From Glebionis coronaria (Eukaryota; Streptophyta; Magnoliopsida; Asterales; Asteraceae): 64,000 nucleotides of DNA. The position numbers and the translations under genes were made by a program. Shown piece by piece: positions 10,521-18,849 of this stretch. Each line of letters starts with the position of its first letter. Position 1 is the stretch's first letter. The notes below the pieces were generated by a model. That model searched no databases. It saw nothing but the letters and a program-made list of their open reading frames with translations, and was not told the DNA's origin. The stretch lies in assembly GCA_025667525.1 (NCBI GenBank), contig CM046878.1, forward strand, positions 575,216,868-575,280,867, read 5' to 3'.

Positions 10521-10562
10521 CCAAAAATATCGTTGGGGTAGGGCTCGAATGTTGTAGTGTTA

Positions 10563-11038
10563 TAAACATGCAATTATGAATCTTATAAGATCTTGAACTT
10601 TTTTTGTTATTTTTGTTTTGATGAAAAACTTTTAAAGGAAATCTTGAACTTGTTTTTGAAAAATACGCCACAGTGAAGGTCGAGATTGGAAGCCAAAAGT
10701 GGTTTTTTGTTGTAATGGGTAGTGTGTGGTGGTGGTTTTGAATATCTGTGTTAGTTCAAGCGAGTTTCTAGGAGGTGATGATGGGTGTTGTGGCGAGTAG
10801 CTATAAAAATTAGGATTGAAGAAATAATTTTGGTGATACCCGAATCGCATATCTTTGTTACATATGTATGTTTTTTTTGTGACGGGTTATTGCAGATTGT
10901 ATGGATTAATTTACATGAGGTTGTGTGGTAATGTATTCATAATTAACATGAATTAAAAAATAAAGTACTGAAAGAAGAGAGAAGATGAAAGCAGAAAGAA
11001 AAATATAACATAAAGGGTATTCTAGTCATCTAAAAGGT
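10563..11038. other. MULE interior, right part
   Basis: No recognised gene. A minus-strand stretch (10850-10630) is pyrimidine-rich with short Ser/Pro-rich frames and could be a captured 5' gene fragment, but nothing firm supports that. Confidence 0.4.
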
Positions 11039-11176
11039 TAATACAGTCAATTTACGATAATATTGGTAAAAACGGAACAAATTTGAGAGTTTATTGGTAA
11101 AGCTTAGCGATTAAATTATAAGTGTGTAAAGTCGGTACATTTGAATAAGTACGTTGGTATTGTATAACTTTTACCC
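11039..11176 (-). repeat. Right terminal inverted repeat of the MULE
   Basis: 138 bp, inverse of the left arm, ending in TTTTACCC directly before the 9-bp duplication at 11177-11185. It is uninterrupted, unlike the left arm. Confidence 0.85.
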
Positions 11177-11185
11177 AACTTATAA

Positions 11186-11489
11186 TTCTCAAAGTCAGTA
11201 CAGAAGCAAATATTATATTATCTGTTATGATAAAGGAAAGTAAAATATATACAAACTACATATAAATAGTTAATATAAGTGATAAATACATGTTTATAAC
11301 GAGTTTTCGGTATTTTTGCCAAAAATTGCAAGTTTTTGGCAAGTTTGACCTCCCTTGACCATCGTTGACCATAGTTGACCACTATTAATCGCCATTTCAT
11401 TAATCGGCAAGGTAGAGGGCCTTGTAGTGATAAACCGGCGATTAATCGGCCTTGTACACCTTGTTTTGCAACATTGGAATTATCCATCT
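11186..11489. other. Unassigned spacer with TTGACC and GATTAATCG repeats
   Basis: Contains TTGACC/TTGACCA repeated at 11346-11380 and two GATTAATCGGC blocks (11428-11450). No gene seen. Confidence 0.5.
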
Positions 11490-12030
11490 GGGAGAACAAA
11501 GATGATATTGACCAAGTCGATATATACGATCTATACAACCAGAACTTCAGTTCTAATTTTGGTAGACAAGTTAGTGTTGGTAGCACATCTATTAGTTTTG
11601 GCAGTGCTTTAATTAATGTTTCTAGATTAAGTAATGATACAAATGATGCATTCTTGTCGAAACATAAAAATGTAACTGAGATGGTTTTTTGGGATCTTCA
11701 ACAGCTTGATGATGATGATCTGGAAGAGTTAGAGATCAAGAATCATTAGCTTTTCTAAGCATGAGAGGTAACAGATTTCTCAAGAAAATAGGGAAGCAAA
11801 TCACTCTTAATGTTGGTGATAAGATAGGTTTTGAAAAATCAAAGGTGGAATGCTACAACTGTCATAAGAAAGGACATTTTTCAATAGAATGTAAGAGTGC
11901 AAGCAGAAAGTCACAAGAAGAAAAGATGACTATTAAAGAAATTCCTTCAAAGGATTTGATGGCAATTAATGGGACTGATGCTGACTGGAATTCATGGAGA
12001 ATGAAGAAGATGCTGGAAACATGGCTTTGA
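11490..12030 (+). pseudogene. Ty1/copia gag fragment (C-terminal part with zinc knuckle)
   Basis: Two frames separated by a stop at 11747-11749 read as one degenerate gag region. It starts in the middle of gag, passes LQQLDDDDLEELEIK, then MRGNRFLKKIGKQ and the nucleocapsid knuckle CYNCHKKGHFSIEC (C-x2-C-x4-H-x4-C, residues 32-45 of the 11761-12030 frame). This is the pattern of plant Ty1/copia gag that binds element RNA. Later sequence up to about 12330 has many stops. No protease, integrase or reverse transcriptase block was recognised nearby. Confidence 0.7.
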
Positions 12031-12329
12031 TGGCAATCAGGCGCTGAGGTAATTCTTAATAAACATTGTACTATTGCTTGTAAAAAAATATGATGAATTA
12101 AAAAAAAAATCTGATGGAATCACCAAAAATTATAACTACTTTGAGTCTAAAATATTAAGTTATAAAAGGGAGTTGGTAGATTAGAAGAACAAATAGGATG
12201 TTATAAGGAACAAGAACTAGCCTTTATAGATTTTATTATTCTTCTAAATTGAGAAATAGGTGCTCAAACTCGGGAAATTACTGATCTTAAGTCTAAAATA
12301 GAGGCTACTGACATTGCGAAGCTTGAAAA

Positions 12330-13203
12330 TGAATTAAAATTAAAAATTTTGAAAATGCTACAAAGAATCTAGAAAATATGATTGATAGTCAGGTTCTAAA
12401 AAATACAAGTAGGGTTTAGGGTATAATGGTGACAACCATTCCGTTGAACCTACACTTATTTATTTTCTTCCTTTACAAGATTTGGCATCTACTGGATTTC
12501 CAAAATTCCAACATTACAAGGAACCTGAGTATGAGCCAATTAAGATAGAAGAGGTAAAAAAAAGGATGACAATGTCATCTCTGTCACTACTAGTGTAGAA
12601 ACTGCACAAGATACACCTGTTTGCAGCACTAGTACTAAAAATGTACTTCTAAACTAGATAGCTCTGATACTTCTATTTCTCCAACCACTGAAATTAAATT
12701 GAAAGGTTTTGGTTGAAAGTCCTAGAAAGTTGAACCCAAATACACCTAAGTATAAACCTGTTAAGCATACTGAGATGTATAGATGTAAAAACCTAGAGGG
12801 AATAAGAGAAATTAGAATAATCTGAAGTATCAATAACTAGGTGAAGGGTTTATCATGTATAAGAAAACTTGCTACTTATGTGGAAGTGTTGATCATCTGA
12901 AAGCTAACTGTATATTCAACAGTAAAAACAGGACAAGGTGTAATCATGGTATTAATACAAAATCTTGTAGACCAAAACCAGTTAAAGTTGGTAAGCCCTC
13001 TGTCACTTCCAACTCAAAACCACAATTTAGCATTGCAAAACCAAAACCATTTAGAGCACGAACAAATAATAGAGAAGTATTTCAGAGAAAACCAGTCTCA
13101 AATTTTCAAAAACCTAATCAAATAATTAATACTGGTAGGACAAACCTTAATGTTGATAGACCAAACTTTAATTGTGGTAACTCATGGTTTAATTATGGTA
13201 ACT
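12330..13203 (+). repeat. Left arm of a 0.9-kb inverted duplication (copia-derived)
   Basis: Reverse complement of about 13788-14665 with scattered substitutions and small indels. Landmarks appear in both arms in opposite order: GGGTTTAGGGTATAAT, TTTGGCATCTACTGGA and the zinc-knuckle ORF. Confidence 0.85.
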
Positions 13204-13265
13204 CATGGTTTAACTCGTGGTTTAATTATTTTTTTTCATATGTCAAATTGGTCAAATGGTTTTAG
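12855..13265 (+). pseudogene. Copia gag-linked zinc-knuckle fragment (plus-strand copy)
   Basis: 136 codons starting MYKKTCYLCGSVDHLKANC. The knuckle is C-x2-C-x4-H-x4-C, followed by a basic, Asn-rich tail (KPKPFRARTNNREVFQRKP, then repeats of NYGNSWF). This resembles the second knuckle region between gag and protease in some plant copia polyproteins. It is isolated from other domains, so it is a fragment. Confidence 0.6.
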
Positions 13266-13787
13266 GCCAAATTCAAGAGTTATTAACAAAACCAGGGAAT
13301 GAGGAAATAGGCTCAACTATTTTAAGCCCTCAGCATGTTGGGTTTGCAAATCTGAAAAATCTAATGGTGCGTCAATTATTTTTCAAAGACTAAATTGATG
13401 CACGAGGCAAATCCAAGTCTGTTATGGCTTGGGTCCCTAAAAGAAACTAATTTTGTTTCTTAATTTGTGCAGGGTATTTCACTACATAAGCTTAAAGATA
13501 GAGGATACTTTGATATAGTACTCTAGGCACATGATGGGGAACTTGGAGTTTTAATGCACCAGACCCAGTAGTTGGAATGGTGAGATTTACAATAGTCCAA
13601 ACGGTAGCTGTTCACAATAGGCAGAGTCACTTTGTAACATTGTGACCATTATTGATTGGGTACCATCGTTGTTTGATTCTACATCTGTTCTAAAAGGAGG
13701 GTGTAGATGTTGGTGTTCATTGTAAGGCCCATTCATGAGTCACTATTGTAGGAACGAAGTCAATGTTACGAGCCACACTTGTATTAC
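13204..13787. other. Spacer of the inverted duplication
   Basis: Contains decayed copia sequence (a tract resembling the gag-protease linker around 13425-13450). AAAAGGAGGGTG at 13692-13703 looks like a polypurine tract, followed by a possible LTR start TGTAGATGTTGG. Confidence 0.45.
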
Positions 13788-14118
13788 CATAATTAAACCA
13801 TGAATTACCATAATTAAAGTTTGGTCTAGCAGCATTAAGGTTTGTCTTACTAGTATTAATTATTTGAAAATTTGAGACTGGTTTTCTCTGAAATACTTCT
13901 CTATTATTTGTTTGTGCTCTAAATGGTTTTGGTTTTGTACTGTTAAATAGTGGTTTTGAGTTAGAAGTGACAGAGGGCTTACCAGCTTTAACTGGTTTTG
14001 GTCTACAAGATTTTGTATTACTACAATGATTACACCTTGACCTGTTTTTACTGTTAAATCTATAGTTAGCTTTCAGATGATCAACACTTCCACATAAGTT
14101 GCAAGTTTTCTTATACAT
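13717..14118 (-). pseudogene. Copia gag-linked zinc-knuckle fragment (minus-strand copy)
   Basis: 133 codons on the minus strand, nearly the same protein as 12855-13265. Here the last knuckle cysteine is replaced by Tyr (KANY for KANC) and the tail ends in VARNIDFVPTIVTHEW. The loss of the metal ligand and the inverted placement mark it as a decayed duplicate. Confidence 0.6.
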
Positions 14119-14665
14119 GATAAACCCTTCACCTAGTTGTTGATACTTTAGATTATTCCAATTTCTCTTATTCCCTCTAGGTTTTTACATCTATATATCT
14201 CAGTATACTTAACAGGTTTATACTTAGGTGCATTTGGGTTCAACTTTCTAGGACTTCCTACCAAAACCTTTAAATTTAATTTTCAATGGTTGGAGAAATA
14301 GAAGTATCAGAGCTATCTAATTTAGAATTACATTTTTTAGTACTAGTGCTGCAAACAGGTGTATCTTGTGTAGTTTCTACACTAGTAGTGATAGAGATGA
14401 ATTTGTCATCCTTTTTTTTTACCTCTTCTATCTTAATTGGCTCTTACTCAGGTTCCTTGTAATGTTGGAATTCGAGAAGTCCAGTAGATGCCAAATCTTG
14501 TAAAGGATGAAAATAAATAAGTGGAGGTTCAACAACATGGTAGTCACTATTATACCCTAAACCCTACTTGTAGTTTTCAGAACCTGACTACGAATCATCT
14601 TTTCTAGATTCTTTGTAGCATTTTCAAAACATTTGAATATTAATTCATTTTCAAGTTTAGCAAAT
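13788..14665 (-). repeat. Right arm of the 0.9-kb inverted duplication
   Basis: Inverse of 12330-13203. The two arms around a ~585-bp spacer could fold into a long hairpin if transcribed. Confidence 0.85.
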
Positions 14666-15176
14666 TAGTTTTAAGGTTTATCAAAAGTTCTCATTTTAGA
14701 AAACATATTCAGAAAATTAGTTTTCTTAAAGTTTTTCTTTAGACCCGAATAATTGAATCATATAACAAGTGGAAGTGAAAGTGGAACCTTTTTAGTGATT
14801 TCAAGTATTTGTTCATTTTCTTTTGGTGTTTTTGAAATATTTGGTTTCAGGTTTTACTCATAGGTTTTGAGAAAAAGGTGGTATTCATGTTTCTTTTGTG
14901 TTATAGCAGCTTACTGTTTCAACAAGCCACACCAACAAGCTCTTGACACCAGCTTGTGGGCTAGCTTGTTGAAGCTTGGTTTGTTCCCTTGTTAGCTTTG
15001 ACTGTGCAGGTACAAAAAGGCATCAAAACAAGGCCCATATTCCATCTTTGCATTTCTGTTTGAAGACATATAGTACCCTTGGTCTATTGTAGATCACAGC
15101 AGGGCTCTCTACACACCCATACATTCACACAAGCTCATAAAATCAACAAGGAAAAGGCATCAGCTAGGTTAGGCTT
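14666..15176. other. Decayed retroelement sequence up to the gap
   Basis: Minus-strand copia-like remnants fade near 14870. From 14895 the sequence (CAACAAGC/GCTTGTTG inverted motifs, CAAGGCCCAT) looks like an LTR or untranslated region, but no edge can be set because of the gap. Confidence 0.35.
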
Positions 15177-16176
15177 NNNNNNNNNNNNNNNNNNNNNNNN
15201 NNNNNNNNNNNNNNNNNNNNNNNNNNNNNNNNNNNNNNNNNNNNNNNNNNNNNNNNNNNNNNNNNNNNNNNNNNNNNNNNNNNNNNNNNNNNNNNNNNNN
15301 NNNNNNNNNNNNNNNNNNNNNNNNNNNNNNNNNNNNNNNNNNNNNNNNNNNNNNNNNNNNNNNNNNNNNNNNNNNNNNNNNNNNNNNNNNNNNNNNNNNN
15401 NNNNNNNNNNNNNNNNNNNNNNNNNNNNNNNNNNNNNNNNNNNNNNNNNNNNNNNNNNNNNNNNNNNNNNNNNNNNNNNNNNNNNNNNNNNNNNNNNNNN
15501 NNNNNNNNNNNNNNNNNNNNNNNNNNNNNNNNNNNNNNNNNNNNNNNNNNNNNNNNNNNNNNNNNNNNNNNNNNNNNNNNNNNNNNNNNNNNNNNNNNNN
15601 NNNNNNNNNNNNNNNNNNNNNNNNNNNNNNNNNNNNNNNNNNNNNNNNNNNNNNNNNNNNNNNNNNNNNNNNNNNNNNNNNNNNNNNNNNNNNNNNNNNN
15701 NNNNNNNNNNNNNNNNNNNNNNNNNNNNNNNNNNNNNNNNNNNNNNNNNNNNNNNNNNNNNNNNNNNNNNNNNNNNNNNNNNNNNNNNNNNNNNNNNNNN
15801 NNNNNNNNNNNNNNNNNNNNNNNNNNNNNNNNNNNNNNNNNNNNNNNNNNNNNNNNNNNNNNNNNNNNNNNNNNNNNNNNNNNNNNNNNNNNNNNNNNNN
15901 NNNNNNNNNNNNNNNNNNNNNNNNNNNNNNNNNNNNNNNNNNNNNNNNNNNNNNNNNNNNNNNNNNNNNNNNNNNNNNNNNNNNNNNNNNNNNNNNNNNN
16001 NNNNNNNNNNNNNNNNNNNNNNNNNNNNNNNNNNNNNNNNNNNNNNNNNNNNNNNNNNNNNNNNNNNNNNNNNNNNNNNNNNNNNNNNNNNNNNNNNNNN
16101 NNNNNNNNNNNNNNNNNNNNNNNNNNNNNNNNNNNNNNNNNNNNNNNNNNNNNNNNNNNNNNNNNNNNNNNNNNNN
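15177..16176. other. Assembly gap of exactly 1000 N
   Basis: A run of N, exactly 1000 long, so probably a placeholder of unknown true size. Open frames crossing it are meaningless. Confidence 1.
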
Positions 16177-16463
16177 ATATTTTAGTAAGGGGTGCAATTG
16201 TCACTTATTCGATAAAGAGGATATTGTCCTTTATAAATAATCAGTGGTTTGCAGTCCGACTTAATACTTGGTATTTCCATGGTACTCTGGTCCAAAGATC
16301 AAAGTGCCAGATTTAGCCACTAGCCGAAAATAGGATGCCCTTTAGATGATAGCACTAGATCACCAGAGCTGGTCAAAGAATGTAATCCAAGTCTGAATGA
16401 TTACTGCACTTCTCAGTGACTACTATTATCAAATTTTAAGAGACTGTATTTTTCTACCAATAG

Positions 16464-17531
16464 CTGAAGACGACCCGTGATGCTGCGAAGATTATGCCTG
16501 CTGGGGGCATAATTGGAGCCGTGTCAACTGCTGCTTTCGCGTGGAAATATTCGAGAAGTCCCCATGGTAAGAATTTCATTTGTTTGCAATTCGTTTGGTG
16601 TTTATGGTCTTTGTAAAAACTTGTGGTTTTCTATTAATTTATTTGCATTGAAGTTGGTAGAGCATGATGTCTGATAAATCATTATTTCTCTGTGAGATTT
16701 TGAGCTCGTGAACGTGCTTGTTATAGAGCATTAGAAAAAGTCGACTTTCTTGCAAAAATGCAAAATATGAAATTAGTCGCACTGATCTTATAACGAGTGA
16801 TTTTGGATAAACAGTATAGGCACAACTGTTCTTTTTCATTTTACATATGTGAAAGTGACTCATTACATACTATGGATCGTGTTTAGTTTCAAAAATTTAT
16901 CATGGGATTATTGAAAGTTAAGATAGATAACTTATATATGGACTAGGGTATTCAAGGTATGTAAATTTATCGCTATTTGTTAGAGTGCGTAATGGGTGAC
17001 TCAGCTTGTAAAAACTGGTTTGGTCAAAGCAGGCTACTTTTTGTCCAAATTCTAAAAACTGGTTTGGTCAAAACGGGCTACTTTTTGTCCAAACGGGCTA
17101 CTTTTTGTCCAGGGAATTTCCCCAAGCGACATGTCGCTGGGGATACGTATCTCCATCTAAAAGTCGCTGGGGAAAAGCCCAAAATATCGTTGGGGAAGGC
17201 CTCGAATGTTGTAGTGTAATAATGTTTTTCTCAGTAATTGCTTAATGGGCATGTCAATCAGGATTATAAACTCGTATTAATATTCTCAAGTATGTTTTTT
17301 ACTTTCGACACGTAACAGATAAACACATAACCTGAGTCAACGCATGCATAGGTAAATTCATCTTCATCCTGAGCTTATTGATATTCTAGACAAACTTGCT
17401 AAAAATAACTCGTGTGGTCTGCAGGCGTTGTACTTTCGTTGGGAGCAGGAGCACTGTTTGGGGCGACTTTTGGTCAAGAAATTGGGAATCATTCACTTCA
17501 ACTATACAAGTTAGACACCTTGGCTGCTTAG
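16464..17531 (+). pseudogene. SDH6: SDH6-like gene, last two exons (copy A), premature stop
   Basis: Exon 16464-16566 is followed by a GT at 16567. The second exon starts at 17425 after AG and ends at TAG 17529-17531. They join in phase to a peptide containing GAVSTAAFAWKYSRSPHG and LGAGALFGATFGQEIGNHSL, then LYKLDTLAA. I recognise this as the C-terminal, membrane-spanning half of plant succinate dehydrogenase subunit 6, a small mitochondrial complex II subunit, from memory of the family. The TAG replaces what would be a CAG-type codon: 15 more codons (VKFLEWWQRKSASSS) stay open to a second stop at 17577-17579. The N-terminal exons are missing (gap upstream). The intron carries a CACTA fragment. 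Confidence 0.6.
16975..17216. mobile_element. CACTA end fragment in the SDH6-like intron (copy A)
   Basis: Ends ATGTTGTAGTG at 17216. The last ~100 bp match the right end of the 9.4-kb CACTA, including a palindrome at 17117 and a half-site at 17161. Upstream is a short direct repeat (GGCTACTTTTTGTCC, three copies). The other terminus is not recognised, so it is a fragment or a very degenerate short element. Confidence 0.65.
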
Positions 17532-17803
17532 GTCAAGTTCTTGGAATGGTGGCAGAGAAAGTCTGCATCAAGCTCTTAGAGGGAACGGTGTGGCAAAGAG
17601 GCTGGCTCGCCGTGCCTAGGTGGCACGCTCGCCGCCTCTCGCCGCCGTTCGCCGTTACACCGCCCCCCCCCCCCCCCTCGCCGGATGTCAAATGTCACAA
17701 AGTGACATTGCTCGTTGGTAAATAAAGTGGGGCCCACTTTTTTATTACCGTTTTCTAACGGCTAGTAAAAAAAAAAAATTTTTTAAAATCAATATTTTTT
17801 CTT

Positions 17804-17810
17804 TATAAAT
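17804..17810 (+). promoter_or_regulatory. TATA-like box for the 203-aa ORF (copy A)
   Basis: TATAAAT, 70-76 bp before the ATG at 17880. The intervening leader has three TTTTTTCACACACA-type repeats. Copy B has the same arrangement. Confidence 0.5.
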
Positions 17811-17879
17811 ACCATATTTTCACACACAGTTTTTTCACACACAACTCTGTTTTTTCACACACACATTCAAAAATCAAAA

Positions 17880-18491
17880 ATGGCATGTTCATTCCCACAT
17901 ACCGAAGCCGAGATTAAGGCTATAGTTAACAGACAAATACTTCAACAACAACGCCGTTACGAGCAGCTTACGAAGTTAGGTGATGATTTCGATGCTGCGT
18001 CCGAAGAGAATAGGGAATTGAGCTCAGCATGTAAGAAATGCCGTGATCTCTCCCCACAGGAGCGTCAGTTTATCGACACATATCTTAGTAAGCAAGCTGA
18101 ATTGGATTTCAGCCTCCGGAGATCTTGCGCAAGAAAGGCGACAAAATTTGAGGCCAGAATTGAAGAAAATACTAAATGGTTGAATAACTTTGGTTCTTCG
18201 TCCCGATATCAAACAACACATATCGGTCCTTCGTCGCAACAACACCGAATAAGAAATGAGTCGCCCGATCTACCCTTTCCAATTTCAAACCTCACAGATG
18301 GCAGAATGACTGACATTGAGGTGTATCAAGAATACCTAGATCAAAAAGTGTTGAGACAAACTCAGGAAGAAGAAGAAAGGGAAAGAAGGGAGCGGGAGGC
18401 GCAAATTATGGCCGAAGAAGATGAAGAAGAAACATTGTGTTGGGAGTTTCCTTGTGGTCTGTTATCGGATTCGGATCCGGGAACTGACTAA
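17880..18491 (+). CDS. Unrecognised 203-aa protein in a PIF/Harbinger-like element (copy A)
   Basis: Intronless ORF from ATG 17880 to TGA... read as TAA-type stop at 18489-18491. The first 100 residues are predicted helical and polar (QILQQQRRYEQLTKLG, LSPQERQFIDTYLSKQAELD) with two nearby cysteines (SACKKC). The middle is Ser/Gln-rich. Residues ~160-190 form a highly charged coiled coil (QEEEERERREREAQIMAEE), and the tail is acidic. No known domain recognised; no signal peptide or membrane segment. A TATA box, leader repeats and an AT-rich 3' region suggest it is, or was, expressed from inside the element. Being open in both duplicate copies, with only two amino-acid differences (S/P and C/R), it could encode an accessory protein or a captured host fragment. 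Confidence 0.6.
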   Translation: MACSFPHTEAEIKAIVNRQILQQQRRYEQLTKLGDDFDAASEENRELSSACKKCRDLSPQERQFIDTYLSKQAELDFSLRRSCARKATKFEARIEENTKWLNNFGSSSRYQTTHIGPSSQQHRIRNESPDLPFPISNLTDGRMTDIEVYQEYLDQKVLRQTQEEEERERREREAQIMAEEDEEETLCWEFPCGLLSDSDPGTD

Positions 18492-18849
18492 TCGTATTAT
18501 GTAATTTTATTTTTAATATCGTATTATGTAATTTTATTTTTAGTATCGTATTGCATTTCCTATTGTATTTCGTATTGTCTTTTTTTTTCCGTATTTTTAT
18601 ATTCGTAGCGTAATTTTATTTCTCGTATTTGTATTTTATTTTTTAGTATTTTGTAATTTTTAATTTTATGAAATGAATTTTTATTTTGTGTGAAAATTGA
18701 AAAATTAAATAAAATGGTGAGTGGTGGGACCCAAGTGAAGAGGAGAGAGACTAGTTGTGATAAAGGGGGTGTTTTTGGAGAAGATGAGAGAGATTAGTTG
18801 GTATGACGTGGCGCTGGTGTTTACCTAGCCGTGATACCTGATGCTCTTA

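Larger units (their letters stand above)
1187..10559 (+). mobile_element. CACTA (En/Spm) element, 9.37 kb, rearranged and non-autonomous
   Basis: The left end reads CACTACAACAATCCAGCCC and the right end is its near-inverse (reverse complement CACTACAACATTCGAGCCC). Both are flanked by TTA (1184-1186 and 10560-10562), the 3-bp duplication expected for CACTA elements. Palindromic subterminal repeats cluster at both ends and also in the middle. It encodes two partial copies of a Transposase_24/TNPA-like gene and a GRF-finger pseudogene. No Tnp2-type (TNPD) catalytic transposase is seen, so movement would need help in trans. The internal 3' subterminal block (5563-5960) and second 5' block (6213-6480) suggest an unequal exchange or fusion of two related elements. 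Confidence 0.9.
94..11176. mobile_element. Non-autonomous Mutator-like element (MULE), disrupted by two nested insertions
   Basis: The two ends are inverted copies beginning GGGTAAAAGTTATA, and they are flanked by an identical 9-bp direct repeat AACTTATAA at 85-93 and 11177-11185. A 9-bp target duplication with long inverted ends is the Mutator superfamily signature. The inverted arms are 138 bp. Subtracting the CACTA (1187-10559), the MITE (159-633) and their 3-bp duplications leaves about 1,229 bp. No MURA/MuDR transposase ORF is visible in that remainder, so the element is inferred to be non-autonomous. What 710-1186 and 10563-11038 originally carried is unknown. Confidence 0.85.
17579..18846 (+). 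mobile_element. PIF/Harbinger-like element inserted at the SDH6 stop codon (copy A)
   Basis: Flanked by TTA at 17576-17578 and 18847-18849. It begins GAGGGAACGGTG and its inverse end begins GAGCATCAGGTA: a weak inverted repeat, but the TTA duplication and terminal GAG/CTC fit PIF/Harbinger. It carries one ORF of 203 codons with its own TATA-like box. Removing the insert and one TTA restores a TAA stop at the same place, so insertion left the SDH6 C terminus unchanged. No DDE transposase is present. Confidence 0.6.

Noticed and set aside
15079..16204. Long open frames spanning the N run
   Set aside because: They consist almost entirely of unknown bases.
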